From Symbiodinium sp. CCMP2592 (taxonomy: Eukaryota; Sar; Dinophyceae; Suessiales; Symbiodiniaceae): a DNA stretch of 64,000 nt. Shown piece after piece: positions 49,320-59,127 of this stretch. The notes below the pieces were generated by a model. The model worked only from the letters and a program-made list of their open reading frames with translations. It was not told where the DNA came from and ran no database searches. A program made the position numbers and the translations under genes. The stretch spans positions 558,001-622,000 of the forward strand of contig CAJNDT010004557.1 of the NCBI GenBank assembly GCA_905221615.1, in the 5' to 3' direction. The stretch's first letter is position 1; every line of letters starts with the position of its first letter.

Positions 49320-49375
49320 GGGTCTCGGTTTAGGGTTTAGGGTTTAGGGTTTAGGGGTTTAGGGTTTAGGGTCTC
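49320..49375. repeat. Interstitial telomere-like array
   Basis: Five to six TTTAGGG units with one TTTAGGGG variant, preceding a family-F element. Confidence 0.88.
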
Positions 49376-49397
49376 GGTCATTTGCATGGTTTGTGTC

Positions 49398-49525
49398 AAA
49401 GGGGAAAAGGAGGGACCCTTGATGGGGACCCCTACCCTATACTGGGCTATATAATGGGTATATAATAGCTATATGAAGGGTATATACCTAGGGGTCCTTA
49501 TTAGGGGTCCCTCCTTTTACCCTTG
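49398..49525. mobile_element. Foldback element, family F, copy 2
   Basis: The arms AAAGGGGAAAAGGAGGGACCC differ slightly from GGGTCCCTCCTTTTACCCTT. The 10-base word GTTTGTGTCA occurs just before the left arm and again after the right arm, consistent with a duplicated target. Confidence 0.85.
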
Positions 49526-49637
49526 GATTGTGTTTGTGTCATCGACCAACCTTAAGCCAACAGCCTTAACTCTTTAAAATCCACCGCCGAAACCTAAAGC
49601 TTGCCATCCCCTTACCAGGCTCAGCTCCACCGTTCAC

Positions 49638-49761
49638 CCTTGTCCTTTTAGAAAAGATAGACAGAGCCCCATACCCATATCCCTCAATAGGAATTAATAT
49701 TTTAGAAGGTCTACTAGCCGGTCTGCTTATTCTTTTGGGGGAGCCATGAAAAAGGACAAGG
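49638..49761. mobile_element. Foldback element, family T, copy 2
   Basis: The arms CCTTGTCCTTTTAG and AAAAAGGACAAGG are present. The interior TCTGCTTATTCTTT resembles copy 1 at 42237. Confidence 0.78.
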
Positions 49762-49831
49762 TTGCGGTACTACCTATTTTACGAAACCCAGGAACCCTTA
49801 AGTCAAAAACGATGCAAAACCTAGAGCCCTA

Positions 49832-49933
49832 AGGGTCCATGTACCCAAATACTATATACATTGGCCTTAATGTAGTCCCAATATAGGTACATTGGGCCCA
49901 AAGTATATACTATTTGGGTAATTACATGGACCC
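49832..49933. mobile_element. Foldback element (single copy)
   Basis: The arms AGGGTCCATGTACCCAAATA and ATTTGGGTAATTACATGGACC bound an AT-rich centre. Confidence 0.75.
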
Positions 49934-50029
49934 TCAAGCGGTCCCCGACGTCCTCAAAGCAAGTCCTTAAGCCCTCGAGTCGCTTAAAACACTCGGCGCG
50001 CGTTCCGAGAATTCGTCTTCCTCCCACGG

Positions 50030-50077
50030 TTTAGGGTTTAGGGTTTAGGGTTTAGGGTTTAGGGTTTAGGGTTTAGG
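50030..50077. repeat. Interstitial telomere array (TTTAGGG)6-7
   Basis: Near-perfect units. CCTCCCA occurs on both flanks, too short to be decisive. Confidence 0.92.
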
Positions 50078-50790
50078 GGCCTCCCAGCAGGACCCAAGAC
50101 TCCGAGCAACTTGAAGGTTTAGGGCGTCTTTTGTTTTTGAAAGCTCCTTTTCGTGGCTGCAGATCAGCTCCGAAGTTTTAGGGCGGTTTAGGGCTTACAG
50201 CTTCTACCCTAAATTCTGTAGCCAAAAACCCCCAACGCCAGATCCTGAAAGCCTAAAGCCTCAAATCCAAAGGCCAAACCCCCGGCCCCAGAGCCAATAA
50301 GCTCGAAAGCAAGCAAGAAGGATGCGACCGATTGTGATCACCTCTTTGGCTTAGGATACTACAGACCCATGCCTCGTCCCCAAGGACGGTGAGTGAACCA
50401 CTGTTACTTGGAGGGGTAAACCCTGAACCCCATAGATCCCTTTGAGCAACCCTATAGATCCCTTGAAGGAGCCCTCTAAGAACCCTTACTAAGTCCCCTG
50501 CCCCTCCAAAGAGGGCGTAGGGTTTAGGGCTTAATGGAACTACCGAATCGATCACAACTGCTGTCCAGACACCTGGGTCCCGCCGCACCTAGGCTCCACT
50601 GGGGTTTTGGGGTCTTGGGGTTTAGGGCTTCGGGCTGATTCGGGTTGAGGGCTTCGGGATTGAGTCTGGCATTCAGTTCGGGTTACGCTTGTAGACCTGA
50701 GTGCCGAGAGTTGAGGGTTCAGTTGAATGCCTAGGTTGAGGGTTGTAGGGTCGACGGCTCTAGGATTGTAGGTTTCGGCTTTCGGATGCT
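50078..50790. other. Gene-free stretch with a family-A/B derivative
   Basis: At 50405-50515 a degraded element shows TACTTGGAGGGG, ATAGATCCCTTTGAG blocks and TTACTAAGTCCCCTGCC. The remainder is telomere-like. Confidence 0.5.
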
Positions 50791-50796
50791 TTCAAA

Positions 50797-51048
50797 AGCT
50801 TGGTGGCAACGTTGACCTTGCATGACATCTGGCGACAGGACGAACAGTGCTTGTCATGTCGCATTGAGGATGCGGCTGCTAACCACATGCCCGATCCCAT
50901 GGAAAGAATGCCGACGCACGTCATAAGCATATTGAACTGCCTTTTATGTGCACACAGGTGCACTTTACGCATGTACCTTCCATGGAGCACGATGTCGTTC
51001 GGTCAAGACGCACCTGTGATGCGCTCTGTAGTACGGCTGCATGCGTGA
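50797..51048 (+). CDS. Possible coding fragment (unknown)
   Basis: A plus frame of about 82 codons has mixed composition and several Cys (QCLSCRIED, ILNCLLCAHRC). The antisense frame is also open, so the strand is uncertain. No ATG of good context and no recognised family. It may be an exon, or unique non-coding DNA. Confidence 0.2.
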   Translation, partial: SLVATLTLHDIWRQDEQCLSCRIEDAAANHMPDPMERMPTHVISILNCLLCAHRCTLRMYLPWSTMSFGQDAPVMRSVVRLHA

Positions 51049-51271
51049 AACCTTGAAGCCCTCCTACCCAACCCCAAACCCTGAAACCCTAAAGCTGTGT
51101 CCCAGCGGCTTATATTACCGAGACCTCTTGCACTCTGCCAGAACACCCCACGACCCCCAAGCCCTCGGTACCGCAAGCCCCACAGGGGCCCTCTCTCCCT
51201 GAGTTTAGGTTTCGGATCGCAATCCCAAGTCGTGTGGGATTAGGAATTGGAGGCTTTCAGGTCTGTAGAGG

Positions 51272-51454
51272 ATGTTTGGGGAACGAGGTCTTCGTCCCGG
51301 CACCAAAGTAGAAGCAGCATGCAACGCCATCCAGGCCATTGCATCTTCCGAAGTCTTGGAGTACAACGAAAAAGAATCGAACATTAAAAAGCGAGGTGAA
51401 GATGCAAAGATCGAAAAAAACCTCGCAAGCTCCAGAGTGAGAAGCGAAGCGTGA
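51272..51454 (+). CDS. Possible short ORF, Lys/Glu-rich (unknown)
   Basis: A 60-codon frame from an ATG with a helical, charged second half (YNEKESNIKKRGEDAKIEK). It sits between repeat segments. It could be an exon, but evidence is weak. Confidence 0.2.
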   Translation: MFGERGLRPGTKVEAACNAIQAIASSEVLEYNEKESNIKKRGEDAKIEKNLASSRVRSEA

Positions 51455-52310
51455 AGAGGTACACCCTATTCAACTATTGCCATGCTAGTCCATGCGCTTC
51501 TTGCCTACTGCCATGGGGTCAAAAGCCTCTCAGGCCCTCTACCCTTGAGCCTGGGAACAAATGGGGTTTAGGGTTTAGGCGTTTAGGGTTTAGGGTTTAG
51601 GGTTTTAGGGTTTTAGGGTTTGGGTTTTGGGGTTCAGGGTTTAGGGTTCCAAAATATGGTCCTGTTTGGGTCCTCATTATAATACGGCACCTAATATTTA
51701 GGGTACCCAAAAGGGCCATAAGTCTGACAACTACCCAAATCGCAAGCCTCCCAAGGCCCACAGTTCGGCATGTAAGGTTTTCTCGATGGTTAAAAAGAGT
51801 TACGAGCAGTAATACTTCTTCGACTCCTACCCCTACCCACCACTAGACGACAACGACCACTAGCACTACAACTACTGCGACTTCTCTTGCTTCCGCCACT
51901 GCGACTGGCACTACGACTACTGCTGCTTCTGCGACTAATCTGGCTCCAGGAGCTACCACCTCTAATTGAGCCTGAAACCACACCTAAAAGTATTGCCAAG
52001 AGCGCAAACTAGATAAACCCTAAACCCTAAACCCCACTCCCTAAACCCTAAAGCCCATACCAAACCCTTGAACGATAAACCGTGCATGCCGTTGGTTTGT
52101 GCTCCCGTTGGTCCTACACCCATTCGCCAAAACCCATGAACCTGCTCCTGCCCTCAGTTGGCACCCGACACCCTCTTGGGACCGAGGCCAAGCCATAGGG
52201 GCGTGCTTAAACGTTTAAGCCTGGGGATGGGAACCTGAGAATTTCAACCCAAACAGTTTAACGCAAATACCCCTTTGGCTTACTTTTTAGCCGCAGCCAT
52301 CCGGCTACAC
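51455..52310. other. Gene-free stretch
   Basis: TTTAGGG-type words at 51565-51650 and a palindrome-related segment at 51655-51737. An Arg/Ser-rich minus frame at 51790-51999 comes from CGACTACT-type repeats. Confidence 0.5.
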
Positions 52311-52311
52311 C

Positions 52312-53195
52312 CTATTGCACTACAGGCATGTGCTTGAAAGCCTGGTACCACTTCAGCTCAGCAACTCTCTCCACAGGTTTATGACGACCGAACCAGTCAC
52401 TAGTATCTAGTAACTCCAAAACCCTCTTAGTATACTCCAAAACCCCTTTAGTAACTTTAGTATACTCCAAAACCCTCTTGAAATGATGAAGGCCCAGATA
52501 TCGCTTTTTGCCGGTGCGAGCGAGAGCAAGCTCCAGCTCATCCTCTGCGGGGTGTGTCGCCTTAAGGGTTCCCGCAGTAGGCAGCCAGCGAGTGGCGAGC
52601 TGCCTCGGACATCCAAGCACGAGTAGCCTGGAGATCTGGGATGCAGTTCCATGTTTCGGAATGTCACAGATGTTATCATAACCTCACCGGATGGGTGAGA
52701 GTGATCAAAAGCAGTCGTCACTAAAGTACCTGTTGGGCAGAATGCTGCACTGCCCGGCACAACAGGGAGTCGTGACCGATCACACTGCACCCAACGACTC
52801 CAATCGCTCTTCCCGAGATGCTTCGAGAATGTGGCCTCTGCACCCACAGCACATAGAAGCTTTCGCACTTCTAACGCTTAAGGTTGAAATTACGCTGAGG
52901 GGATTAGGTAACAGGGCCGCGCCGTACGGCTTGGCCTGCATCTCAGTCTCCTCAAGCTGTACTTGAAAAGGAACAGGAGCTAGCACTCCTTTAAAGAAGG
53001 CCAGCGCAATGCTGAGCAAGTCATGGGAGGCGAAGTCACCTGGCCATCATCCTGCCCAAATAAAACACGGCAGAGCTGCAATTGTGGCACGGTCACATGA
53101 TGACCCTGGACGGAGTAGCTTGTGCCCCACAGAACACATTCAGCCGCTCCACACCGCGCACAATATCTAGGGCTTACACGCCCCGTGGCGAGCAC
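52312..53195 (-). pseudogene. Possible decayed gene, Cys-containing (unknown)
   Basis: Overlapping minus-strand frames together look like pieces of one protein. 53195-52980 contains LQLCRVLFGQDDGQV. 53019-52780 contains PVPFQVQLEETEMQAKPYG. 52868-52407 contains LGKSDWSRWVQCDRSRLP. Frame changes occur near 53000 and 52860. A small TATACTCCAAAACCC tandem repeat lies at 52425-52475. Alternatively these are exons. No family is recognised. Confidence 0.25.
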
Positions 53196-53481
53196 GGAGG
53201 AGCTCGATCCGAGGCAGCTTTGAAAGCTTCGCCTTGTTTACCGTTGTGGGGTGTCTGCGAAAGCAAAGGTGCATCGGAACCCAAGGCACAGAGGGCAGAC
53301 AGCACAGAGCGCCACTCGGGATGCGTCGCGAGAGACAAAGTTGAACCAGGCAGAAATTCTAAATGGCCTGGATTCTTGTCTAGGGTCTAGGGTTTTGGGG
53401 ATTAGGGTTTAAGTTTAGGGTTCATGGGCTGCAAGAACCAAGCGTCTCAGGTCTGAAGAAAGGAGAGTATGAACACGCCAG

Positions 53482-53838
53482 CTAACTCGTTTTGTGTAGA
53501 AACGCCCGTCCGGTGAGCTGAGGGTATCGCTGCGAATGTACCCTTAGACCTATGTTGCTCCACCTTTCTTCACCACGTTCATTGGCATCTGCACTTAAGC
53601 AAGCCACTCGCGTCACCCTCCAGGCAAACACCAGCATCTGCATAGCAAGGAATCCAAACACACCTTTAGCTGTTGGCGGCGTTGATGCCCCTGCATCTTC
53701 TGAGGGGAGAAGACAACAAGCCTCGTGGAGAACCGATTCCGGCACTTCTGCGTAGCACGAAACACCAGGACCAGGCGTGCGCGAACGGGCCTCCCAAGCC
53801 CAGTTGACGGATGATGTCTCCAGACTGTCAGCCTGCAC
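53482..53838 (-). CDS. Hypothetical ORF, one hydrophobic segment
   Basis: A 118-codon frame ends at 53482. It has Ser/Pro-rich sequence, then a hydrophobic stretch near residues 60-80 (VFGFLAMQMLVFAWRV), then a basic C-terminus. There is no recognised domain, and other frames overlap it. It lies in the lower-repeat part of the window upstream of the tandem array. Confidence 0.25.
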   Translation of the reverse strand: MQADSLETSSVNWAWEARSRTPGPGVSCYAEVPESVLHEACCLLPSEDAGASTPPTAKGVFGFLAMQMLVFAWRVTRVACLSADANERGEERWSNIGLRVHSQRYPQLTGRAFLHKTS

Positions 53839-54531
53839 CCTGCCAGAGTCCCAAGCATCTGCCGGCGCTGCGTCTGAGTGCCCCTCAACCCTACATCACA
53901 CCAAATCCTAAACCGACCCGAGCCATGGCTGACACGGCCAGCCAAACGGTGCCAGGGCTTTGCTGAGACACCCTGCACTCTCAGTGGCTGCATCCTCTCG
54001 GCTAGAGCAGGGAATGACGGGGTTCTACTTCCTCGAAGTCAGGTTGCTATGTTCCAGGATGAACTTTGGCGCAAGTCCACTGACATGCCCGACCGACCCT
54101 TGGCGCAGTTTGCCATCTCAAAGGCTGGCTCGTGACAGGGCGCAGTCTCCTGAACTTCCAGGGCTTGGTCTGTTGCCGAAAGGTTGAAAGCCCCGCAGCA
54201 TGAGCGGCACAGGGCTTGCACTTACGGATTAAGGATGTAGGGTTAAGGGCTCATGTTTGAGAGATGGGGAACGGTGCATCAAGCCGATGAGCACTGGACG
54301 TTTCCAGAACATGCTGACGTCTGCATTCGCAGCGACTGCATCTCAATTTGACTGTGATGGAGGGCATGAACCGCAGGCTACACAGCTATGGCCCTATGAT
54401 TCCTACGATGCCTTGATGCCTGCCCTGGCCCTCTAGCTACGGGTATCCTGGTCCTGGTAGCGGCAAGAGGAAGCGAGCTGGTGCTGCAGCGATCGCAACA
54501 TCCTCTCAGAAAGGAACACTCCTCACGCAAT
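53839..54531. other. No supported gene
   Basis: Largely unique DNA. Several overlapping short frames on both strands give no clear protein signal. Confidence 0.4.
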
Positions 54532-54632
54532 GGGAGTTTCCGAAAACAAGGGGTACCTTACTTTGGAGTCCTTATAAAAAGGATCCTACTATTTCGGGTA
54601 CTATATTAGGGTCCCCTATTTTCAGAACCCCC
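54532..54632. mobile_element. Foldback element, family D (distant copy)
   Basis: The arms GGGAGTTTCCGAAAACAAGG and TATTTTCAGAACCCCC are present. The centre is inverted relative to the copies at 5.7-8.8 kb. Confidence 0.75.
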
Positions 54633-55059
54633 AATCGGATTCCTGAATAAGGCATCTCTTGGTGACGGTAGGCCGGAGGTTCTTGGTCCTTCAAGCCTGC
54701 CTCAGCTTCTATGAAGCACGGCACGGACTACCTGGGGGTCCCTAGGAACTTTGGCAGCAGAACACATCTTCTGCGACAGAAACCATCTGCAAAGCATCCA
54801 TGGCCGCTTGAGCGGAGGTTCTGGGAGCAACCCAGCAAACACCTCAGCCAGCCAGGGAGTGAAGCGCCGCTTTCAACTTACCACTCCGGCTTGTTCTGGA
54901 TTTGTCAGTGTCGCTCTGCCAAGGCCTGGTAGCCCTCATCCAGCCCCTCAGCGAGAGGCCCTCAGGCAAAGAGGATGTTGCTGACACAACAGTAGACCAC
55001 TGCTATTGGTCGCCCTCTCCGTCAAAAATGCCCCAAAACGGAATCTGGCCAGGCTTTGG

Positions 55060-55900
55060 CCCTTGCCAGAAGTTGTCAGTACACCGCTATGACGGCAAGA
55101 GTACTGGGGTAAGTCCCTGCATGGCCAAAACAAGAACAGCAGCGAGGCTGCACACCGTGGTCCTGCTCATTTTCCCGCTTGAATGCTGCTCAAGGCACTT
55201 GCGTGTTTCTGGGGTTGTCAGTGTCGGGCTGTTGGGCAGTCCGCCTTCGTCAAGCTCACGAGAGCACGCACAATCTCGGCAAAATCCAGGACATCTGCTG
55301 GCACAGAATGCCATATGCTGCGATAGTTCCGAACCAGACTTTCCACTTGGTGCTCGGGCATGTCTGGTGGAATTCTCCCTCTCCACCGGCCTTCCATTTC
55401 CTTAAACGACAGTTTGGCCCTTAGGGTAAACCATGGCGCTTCCTCACCGCCGTAGTTATTGCATAGAAGGACCTTCGGAATCTGCGAAGGCTCCGCCCGC
55501 TCCCAGAAATCCAGGAGGAGTTCCTCATAAAACCCCAGAGGCCTTTGCGTCATCCCTGAGCTTTTCAGATTTCCCTCAAGGCTTGCCAGTTTGGGGGGGC
55601 TGAAGCATCCGCAAAATACAAAACGTCTGGAGGCGGGAAGCCCAAAAAATTCCTCAACTCCTCGGCGTTATAGTGGACCGACTTAGGGAGTCTTCTAATG
55701 TGGTGCTGGATGAAGCACATTGGGTCAACTTTTCTTGAAAGTGCTTCGTTGAGCAGGACGGTCAGGGTAGACTTGCCTGTGCCAGCAGCAAGGGCTACCA
55801 AGGTTGTTCTCTGCGACAGTGCTGCAAACCTCTTGCTCAATCTCTTGTGACGGACCCAAGCGCCGTCGTTTGAAGCTGCTGCCTCGGGCATTGGGTATCT
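55060..55900 (-). pseudogene. P-loop NTPase-like gene, array copy 1 (diverged, broken)
   Basis: The minus strand carries an N-terminal part (55891-55565) with the Walker A motif AAGTGKST, ARKVDP-like SRKVDP and LPKSVHYNAEELRNFLGF. The sequence then breaks near 55560 and resumes in another frame (55553-55218: FYEELLLDFWERAEPSQIPK, LLCNNYGGEEAPWFTL). About 40 residues present in the other copies are missing or shifted at the break. It aligns along its length with copies 2 and 3 but is clearly diverged. It also keeps the downstream small frame at 55170-55087. It is probably inactive. Confidence 0.65.
55087..55170 (-). CDS. Conserved 27-residue hydrophobic small ORF, copy 1
   Basis: MSRTTVCSLAAVLVLAMQGL followed by seven residues and a TAG. 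The same frame, length and stop occur in copies 2 and 3 (56728-56645, 57856-57773). It looks like a signal peptide: either the first exon of the next gene in the array or a small secreted or membrane peptide. Confidence 0.45.
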   Translation of the reverse strand: MSRTTVCSLAAVLVLAMQGLTPVLLPS

Positions 55901-55913
55901 CTGAATGACCCAC

Positions 55914-56628
55914 TTGGCAGGCTTTACACGCCCTTTTTCATGTTTCGCTATCCATTTGACGTGTCCGAAGCACGGTTAAAGTTAAAGTTTATGGGTTTAG
56001 GGTTTGGGGCATGTCTCTGCCTAGAGTACGTTGCCCAAAGACAGCGGGGGCAGGGCTGCCAAAACTTCACCTGCGAAAGCTGGAGAGGGTCTCGAGTCCT
56101 CGTGACCAGGGAAGAACTATATACTCGTAGTCTTAGTATAGCAAAAAGATCTGGGCTGGGGTCGTCACCTTACTCGACGGAATGCGCAGCCATCAAAATC
56201 TCTGCGGACTCAAAGCAAGGGCCGCCGAGCATCGAGCTATAAGGGTAAGACTTGTATAAGGGCTTTTAATTTCAATCAGGGTACTTATGACCCGACTTCC
56301 TAAGTCCGACGGTCCTTGGCTACACTGGAGCAGCCCCGGTCTTGACTGCCAAAGCAAGAACTGCTGCGACTAAGACGGCGGATGACAGACCTGCCTTCAT
56401 TCCACAGACCCAGGGGAATGCTGAAGATCTGAGTGAGTCAACCTACCACGATATCCACGACTGCCGCAGCATCTGTCGCTTTTTGGACTCCTGCGAAGTG
56501 CCGAGTGCGGAAGGACGATGCATCATCCACCGTGAGTGGTGAACCCAATCACAGCGCACACTCTCTCAAGTGCTCCGAAACGAGCAGCTACCTCTGCTTC
56601 CGCAGAGGCTTCGGCCCTCCGTGTGTAA
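55914..56628. other. Spacer of the tandem array, with one conserved exon-like piece
   Basis: On the minus strand at about 56209-56150, an open piece reads CFESAEILMAAHSVE and is followed by GTAAGG, a good splice-donor sequence. A matching LMAAHSVD occurs upstream of copy 3 (about 58985). The rest shows no certain gene; a plus frame at 56342-56542 is weak. Confidence 0.35.
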
Positions 56629-57487
56629 AGCTGTCAGTGTACTGCTATGCTAGCACAAGTGTTGAGGCACATCCCTGCATGGCCGAAACAAGAAAAGCAG
56701 CAAGGCTGCACAATCTTGTCCGGCTCATTTTGCTTCTTGCAGGCTGCTCAATGTACCTGCATGTTTCTCCTGCGGCTGCATCTTCATCTCCTGCGAGCTC
56801 AAAACACGGTTGTTGCTGGAAGGAATCGTTAGCCTGTGAGGCCTGCTGTCGTCGCCAAGCGAACCAGTGCCTGTACAATGTCAGAATAGCTTAGGACATC
56901 TCCTGTCAGATCGTGCCACGCCCGGCGCTGGCGCCGAAGAACACGCTCCACTTGGTCATCGGGCATATCTGGCGCAATTCTGCCTCTCCATCGTCTCTCC
57001 GTTTCCTTACACGGCAGTTTGGCTCTAAGAGTAAACCATGGCGCTTCCTCACCTCCGTAGTTATTGCATAAGAGGACCTTCGGAATCTGCGAAGGCTGGG
57101 CCTGTTCCCAAAAATCCAATATGAGTTCCTCGTATGCTCCCAGGGGCCTGTACCCTGTCTTCTCAGTCATCAGCCTGAGATTCTCAACACGGCTTCTCCA
57201 GTACGGATCAGGCGAATCATGGACAGAATCAGCATCCGCAAAATACAGCACCTCTGGAGGCAGGAATCCCAAAAACTCCCTCAACCCCTCGGCATTGTAG
57301 TGAACCGACCGAGGCAATCTTTCCAAATGGTACTCGACAAAGCGCATCGGGTCTACTTTTCTCGCAAGTGCTTCGTTGAGCAGGGCTGTCAGCGTAGACT
57401 TGCCTGTGCCGGGAGCTAGCGCCACCAAGTTTGTTCTCTTCGACAGTGTTGCGAACCTCTTGCTCAATCTGTCGTGTCTCGCCTGCG
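56628..57487. repeat. Direct repeat unit of tandem duplication (copy a)
   Basis: About 860 bp nearly identical to 57756-58615, at an exact spacing of 1,128 bp. I found about three substitutions (for example at 56743, 57030 and 57449), so the duplication is recent or homogenised. Confidence 0.92.
56645..56728 (-). CDS. Conserved 27-residue hydrophobic small ORF, copy 2
   Basis: MSRTRLCSLAAFLVSAMQGC plus seven residues, then TAG. It has the same length and stop as copy 1 despite divergence elsewhere, which suggests selection on this frame or on the splice site next to it (CATAGCAGTAC). Confidence 0.45.
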   Translation of the reverse strand: MSRTRLCSLAAFLVSAMQGCASTLVLA

Positions 57488-57527
57488 CTTCCCAAGCTGC
57501 TGTCTGCGGCGAGACCTCTTTCAACAT
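56829..57527 (-). CDS. P-loop NTPase-like protein, array copy 2
   Basis: A 232-codon frame from an ATG at 57527. Residues 1-15 are unique to this copy. The Walker A motif APGTGKST lies near residue 37, followed by LTALLNEALARKVDPMRF. Conserved stretches follow: LPRSVHYNAEGLREFLGFLP, LGAYEELILDFWEQAQPSQI and KVLLCNNYGGEEAPWFTLRA. A Walker B-like strand may be KVLLCNN. A nucleotide-binding or kinase-like role follows from the P-loop only; the family is not recognised. The start region differs from copies 1 and 3, so this copy's true 5' end may have been replaced during the tandem duplication. Head-to-tail arrays are typical of dinoflagellate genes. Confidence 0.65.
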   Translation of the reverse strand: MLKEVSPQTAAWEAQARHDRLSKRFATLSKRTNLVALAPGTGKSTLTALLNEALARKVDPMRFVEYHLERLPRSVHYNAEGLREFLGFLPPEVLYFADADSVHDSPDPYWRSRVENLRLMTEKTGYRPLGAYEELILDFWEQAQPSQIPKVLLCNNYGGEEAPWFTLRAKLPCKETERRWRGRIAPDMPDDQVERVLRRQRRAWHDLTGDVLSYSDIVQALVRLATTAGLTG

Positions 57528-57559
57528 GACCGCCCGAGTCTATCAGTAGCACTGTCACT

Positions 57560-57690
57560 GTCATTCTGCCAAGGCCGGAGAATCCCCATCAACCGCCTCG
57601 GTGATAGTACCTGTCGGACTGGCTCGAGGCCTTGAGGCAAATGGGACGCTGATGACAAAAACGAAACACAATTATTGGTCGCCGCTCCGG
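57560..57690 (-). other. Exon-like segment conserved between array copies
   Basis: The minus-strand pieces HLPQGLEPVRQVL and LRPWQNDSDSA resemble SLPEGLSL and TRPWQSDTDKS at about 55015-54905, in the same position downstream of the small ORF. GCGACCAATA is conserved just upstream. It is probably another exon of the array gene. Confidence 0.4.
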
Positions 57691-57755
57691 AACGGTGCAA
57701 GTTCTGGCTTCCGCACTCCATCCCCCGTGTCTCCTCTGAAAGAAAGCATTACGGG

Positions 57756-58615
57756 AAGCTGTCAGTGTACTGCTATGCTAGCACAAGTGTTGAGGCACAT
57801 CCCTGCATGGCCGAAACAAGAAAAGCAGCAAGGCTGCACAATCTTGTCCGGCTCATTTTGCTTCTTGCAGGCTGCCCAATGTACCTGCATGTTTCTCCTG
57901 CGGCTGCATCTTCATCTCCTGCGAGCTCAAAACACGGTTGTTGCTGGAAGGAATCGTTAGCCTGTGAGGCCTGCTGTCGTCGCCAAGCGAACCAGTGCCT
58001 GTACAATGTCAGAATAGCTTAGGACATCTCCTGTCAGATCGTGCCACGCCCGGCGCTGGCGCCGAAGAACACGCTCCACTTGGTCATCGGGCATATCTGG
58101 CGCAATTCTGCCTCTCCATCGTCTCTCCGTTTCCTTACACGGCAGTTTGGCTCTAAGGGTAAACCATGGCGCTTCCTCACCTCCGTAGTTATTGCATAAG
58201 AGGACCTTCGGAATCTGCGAAGGCTGGGCCTGTTCCCAAAAATCCAATATGAGTTCCTCGTATGCTCCCAGGGGCCTGTACCCTGTCTTCTCAGTCATCA
58301 GCCTGAGATTCTCAACACGGCTTCTCCAGTACGGATCAGGCGAATCATGGACAGAATCAGCATCCGCAAAATACAGCACCTCTGGAGGCAGGAATCCCAA
58401 AAACTCCCTCAACCCCTCGGCATTGTAGTGAACCGACCGAGGCAATCTTTCCAAATGGTACTCGACAAAGCGCATCGGGTCTACTTTTCTCGCAAGTGCT
58501 TCGTTGAGCAGGGCTGTCAGCGTAGACTTGCCTGTGCCGGGAGCTAGCGCCACCAAGTTTGTTCTCTTCGACAGTGCTGCGAACCTCTTGCTCAATCTGT
58601 CGTGTCTTGCTTGTG
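57756..58615. repeat. Direct repeat unit of tandem duplication (copy b)
   Basis: Near-identical to 56628-57487 at +1,128 bp. Similarity to diverged copy 1 continues past its right end, so this unit is likely the source of the duplication. Confidence 0.92.
57773..57856 (-). CDS. Conserved 27-residue hydrophobic small ORF, copy 3
   Basis: Identical in protein to copy 2 (starts MSRTRLCSLAAFLVSAMQG), same TAG stop. Confidence 0.45.
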   Translation of the reverse strand: MSRTRLCSLAAFLVSAMQGCASTLVLA

Positions 58616-58620
58616 GGTTG
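57957..58620 (-). CDS. P-loop NTPase-like protein, array copy 3
   Basis: A 212-codon frame from 58595, open further upstream. The protein is the same as copy 2 from the SKRFA region on, apart from Ala for Thr in that segment. The Walker A motif APGTGKST is near residue 23. Upstream, the nucleotide sequence (a TCATTTGAAGCTGCTGTCTC stretch at about 58627) matches the region upstream of copy 1, not copy 2, so this copy keeps the ancestral 5' context. A further exon-like piece lies at 59127-58861. Function beyond nucleotide binding is unknown. Confidence 0.65.
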
Positions 58621-58860
58621 TCGTCATTTGAAGCTGCTGTCTCTGGCGCTGGGTATGTCAGAACGACCCACTTAACAGGCGTTGAACTCTATTTTGATTT
58701 TCAATTTGTCTGAAGCACCCGCTGCAAGGGACCGACTTCACAAATCTGCTGCCATTAGCTACCCAAAGACTGCACCATTCAACTCAAAGTCGCTTAGGTC
58801 TTCTTGAACATGGTCTTCAACATGAAACCGGGCTGGGAAAGCCTTCTGGCAAGAGCAGAA

Positions 58861-59127
58861 CTACTCTTCGTCTGCCTCTCCGCTTGGGGTTATTGTCGCC
58901 GTCACTTTCCTGCAACTTCCTGCCCAAGGAACCGATGGCTGGAAGATGGGGTTACCCACGACCACGTCGACTGAATGCGCTGCCATCAAAGCGGCAAACC
59001 GTATGACGGACTCAGAGCGTGCGGAGCCACGCGGAGGACACGCGGCCTGCACCGGAGCATTTACAGCCAAAGCAACGAGCGCTTCAAATAAAGATGTGTC
59101 TGACAAACTTGTATTCAAGCCAAGCAC
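58861..59127 (-). CDS. Possible upstream exon of array copy 3
   Basis: An 88-codon frame with ARSESVIRFAALMAAHSVDV; the LMAAHSV word recurs upstream of copy 1 (56150-56209). It ends GEADEE then TAG. A GGTAACC donor-like site follows VDVVVG. It could be an exon, or part of a secreted or membrane protein read with the array gene. Moderate support only. Confidence 0.35.
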   Translation of the reverse strand: MLGLNTSLSDTSLFEALVALAVNAPVQAACPPRGSARSESVIRFAALMAAHSVDVVVGNPIFQPSVPWAGSCRKVTATITPSGEADEE

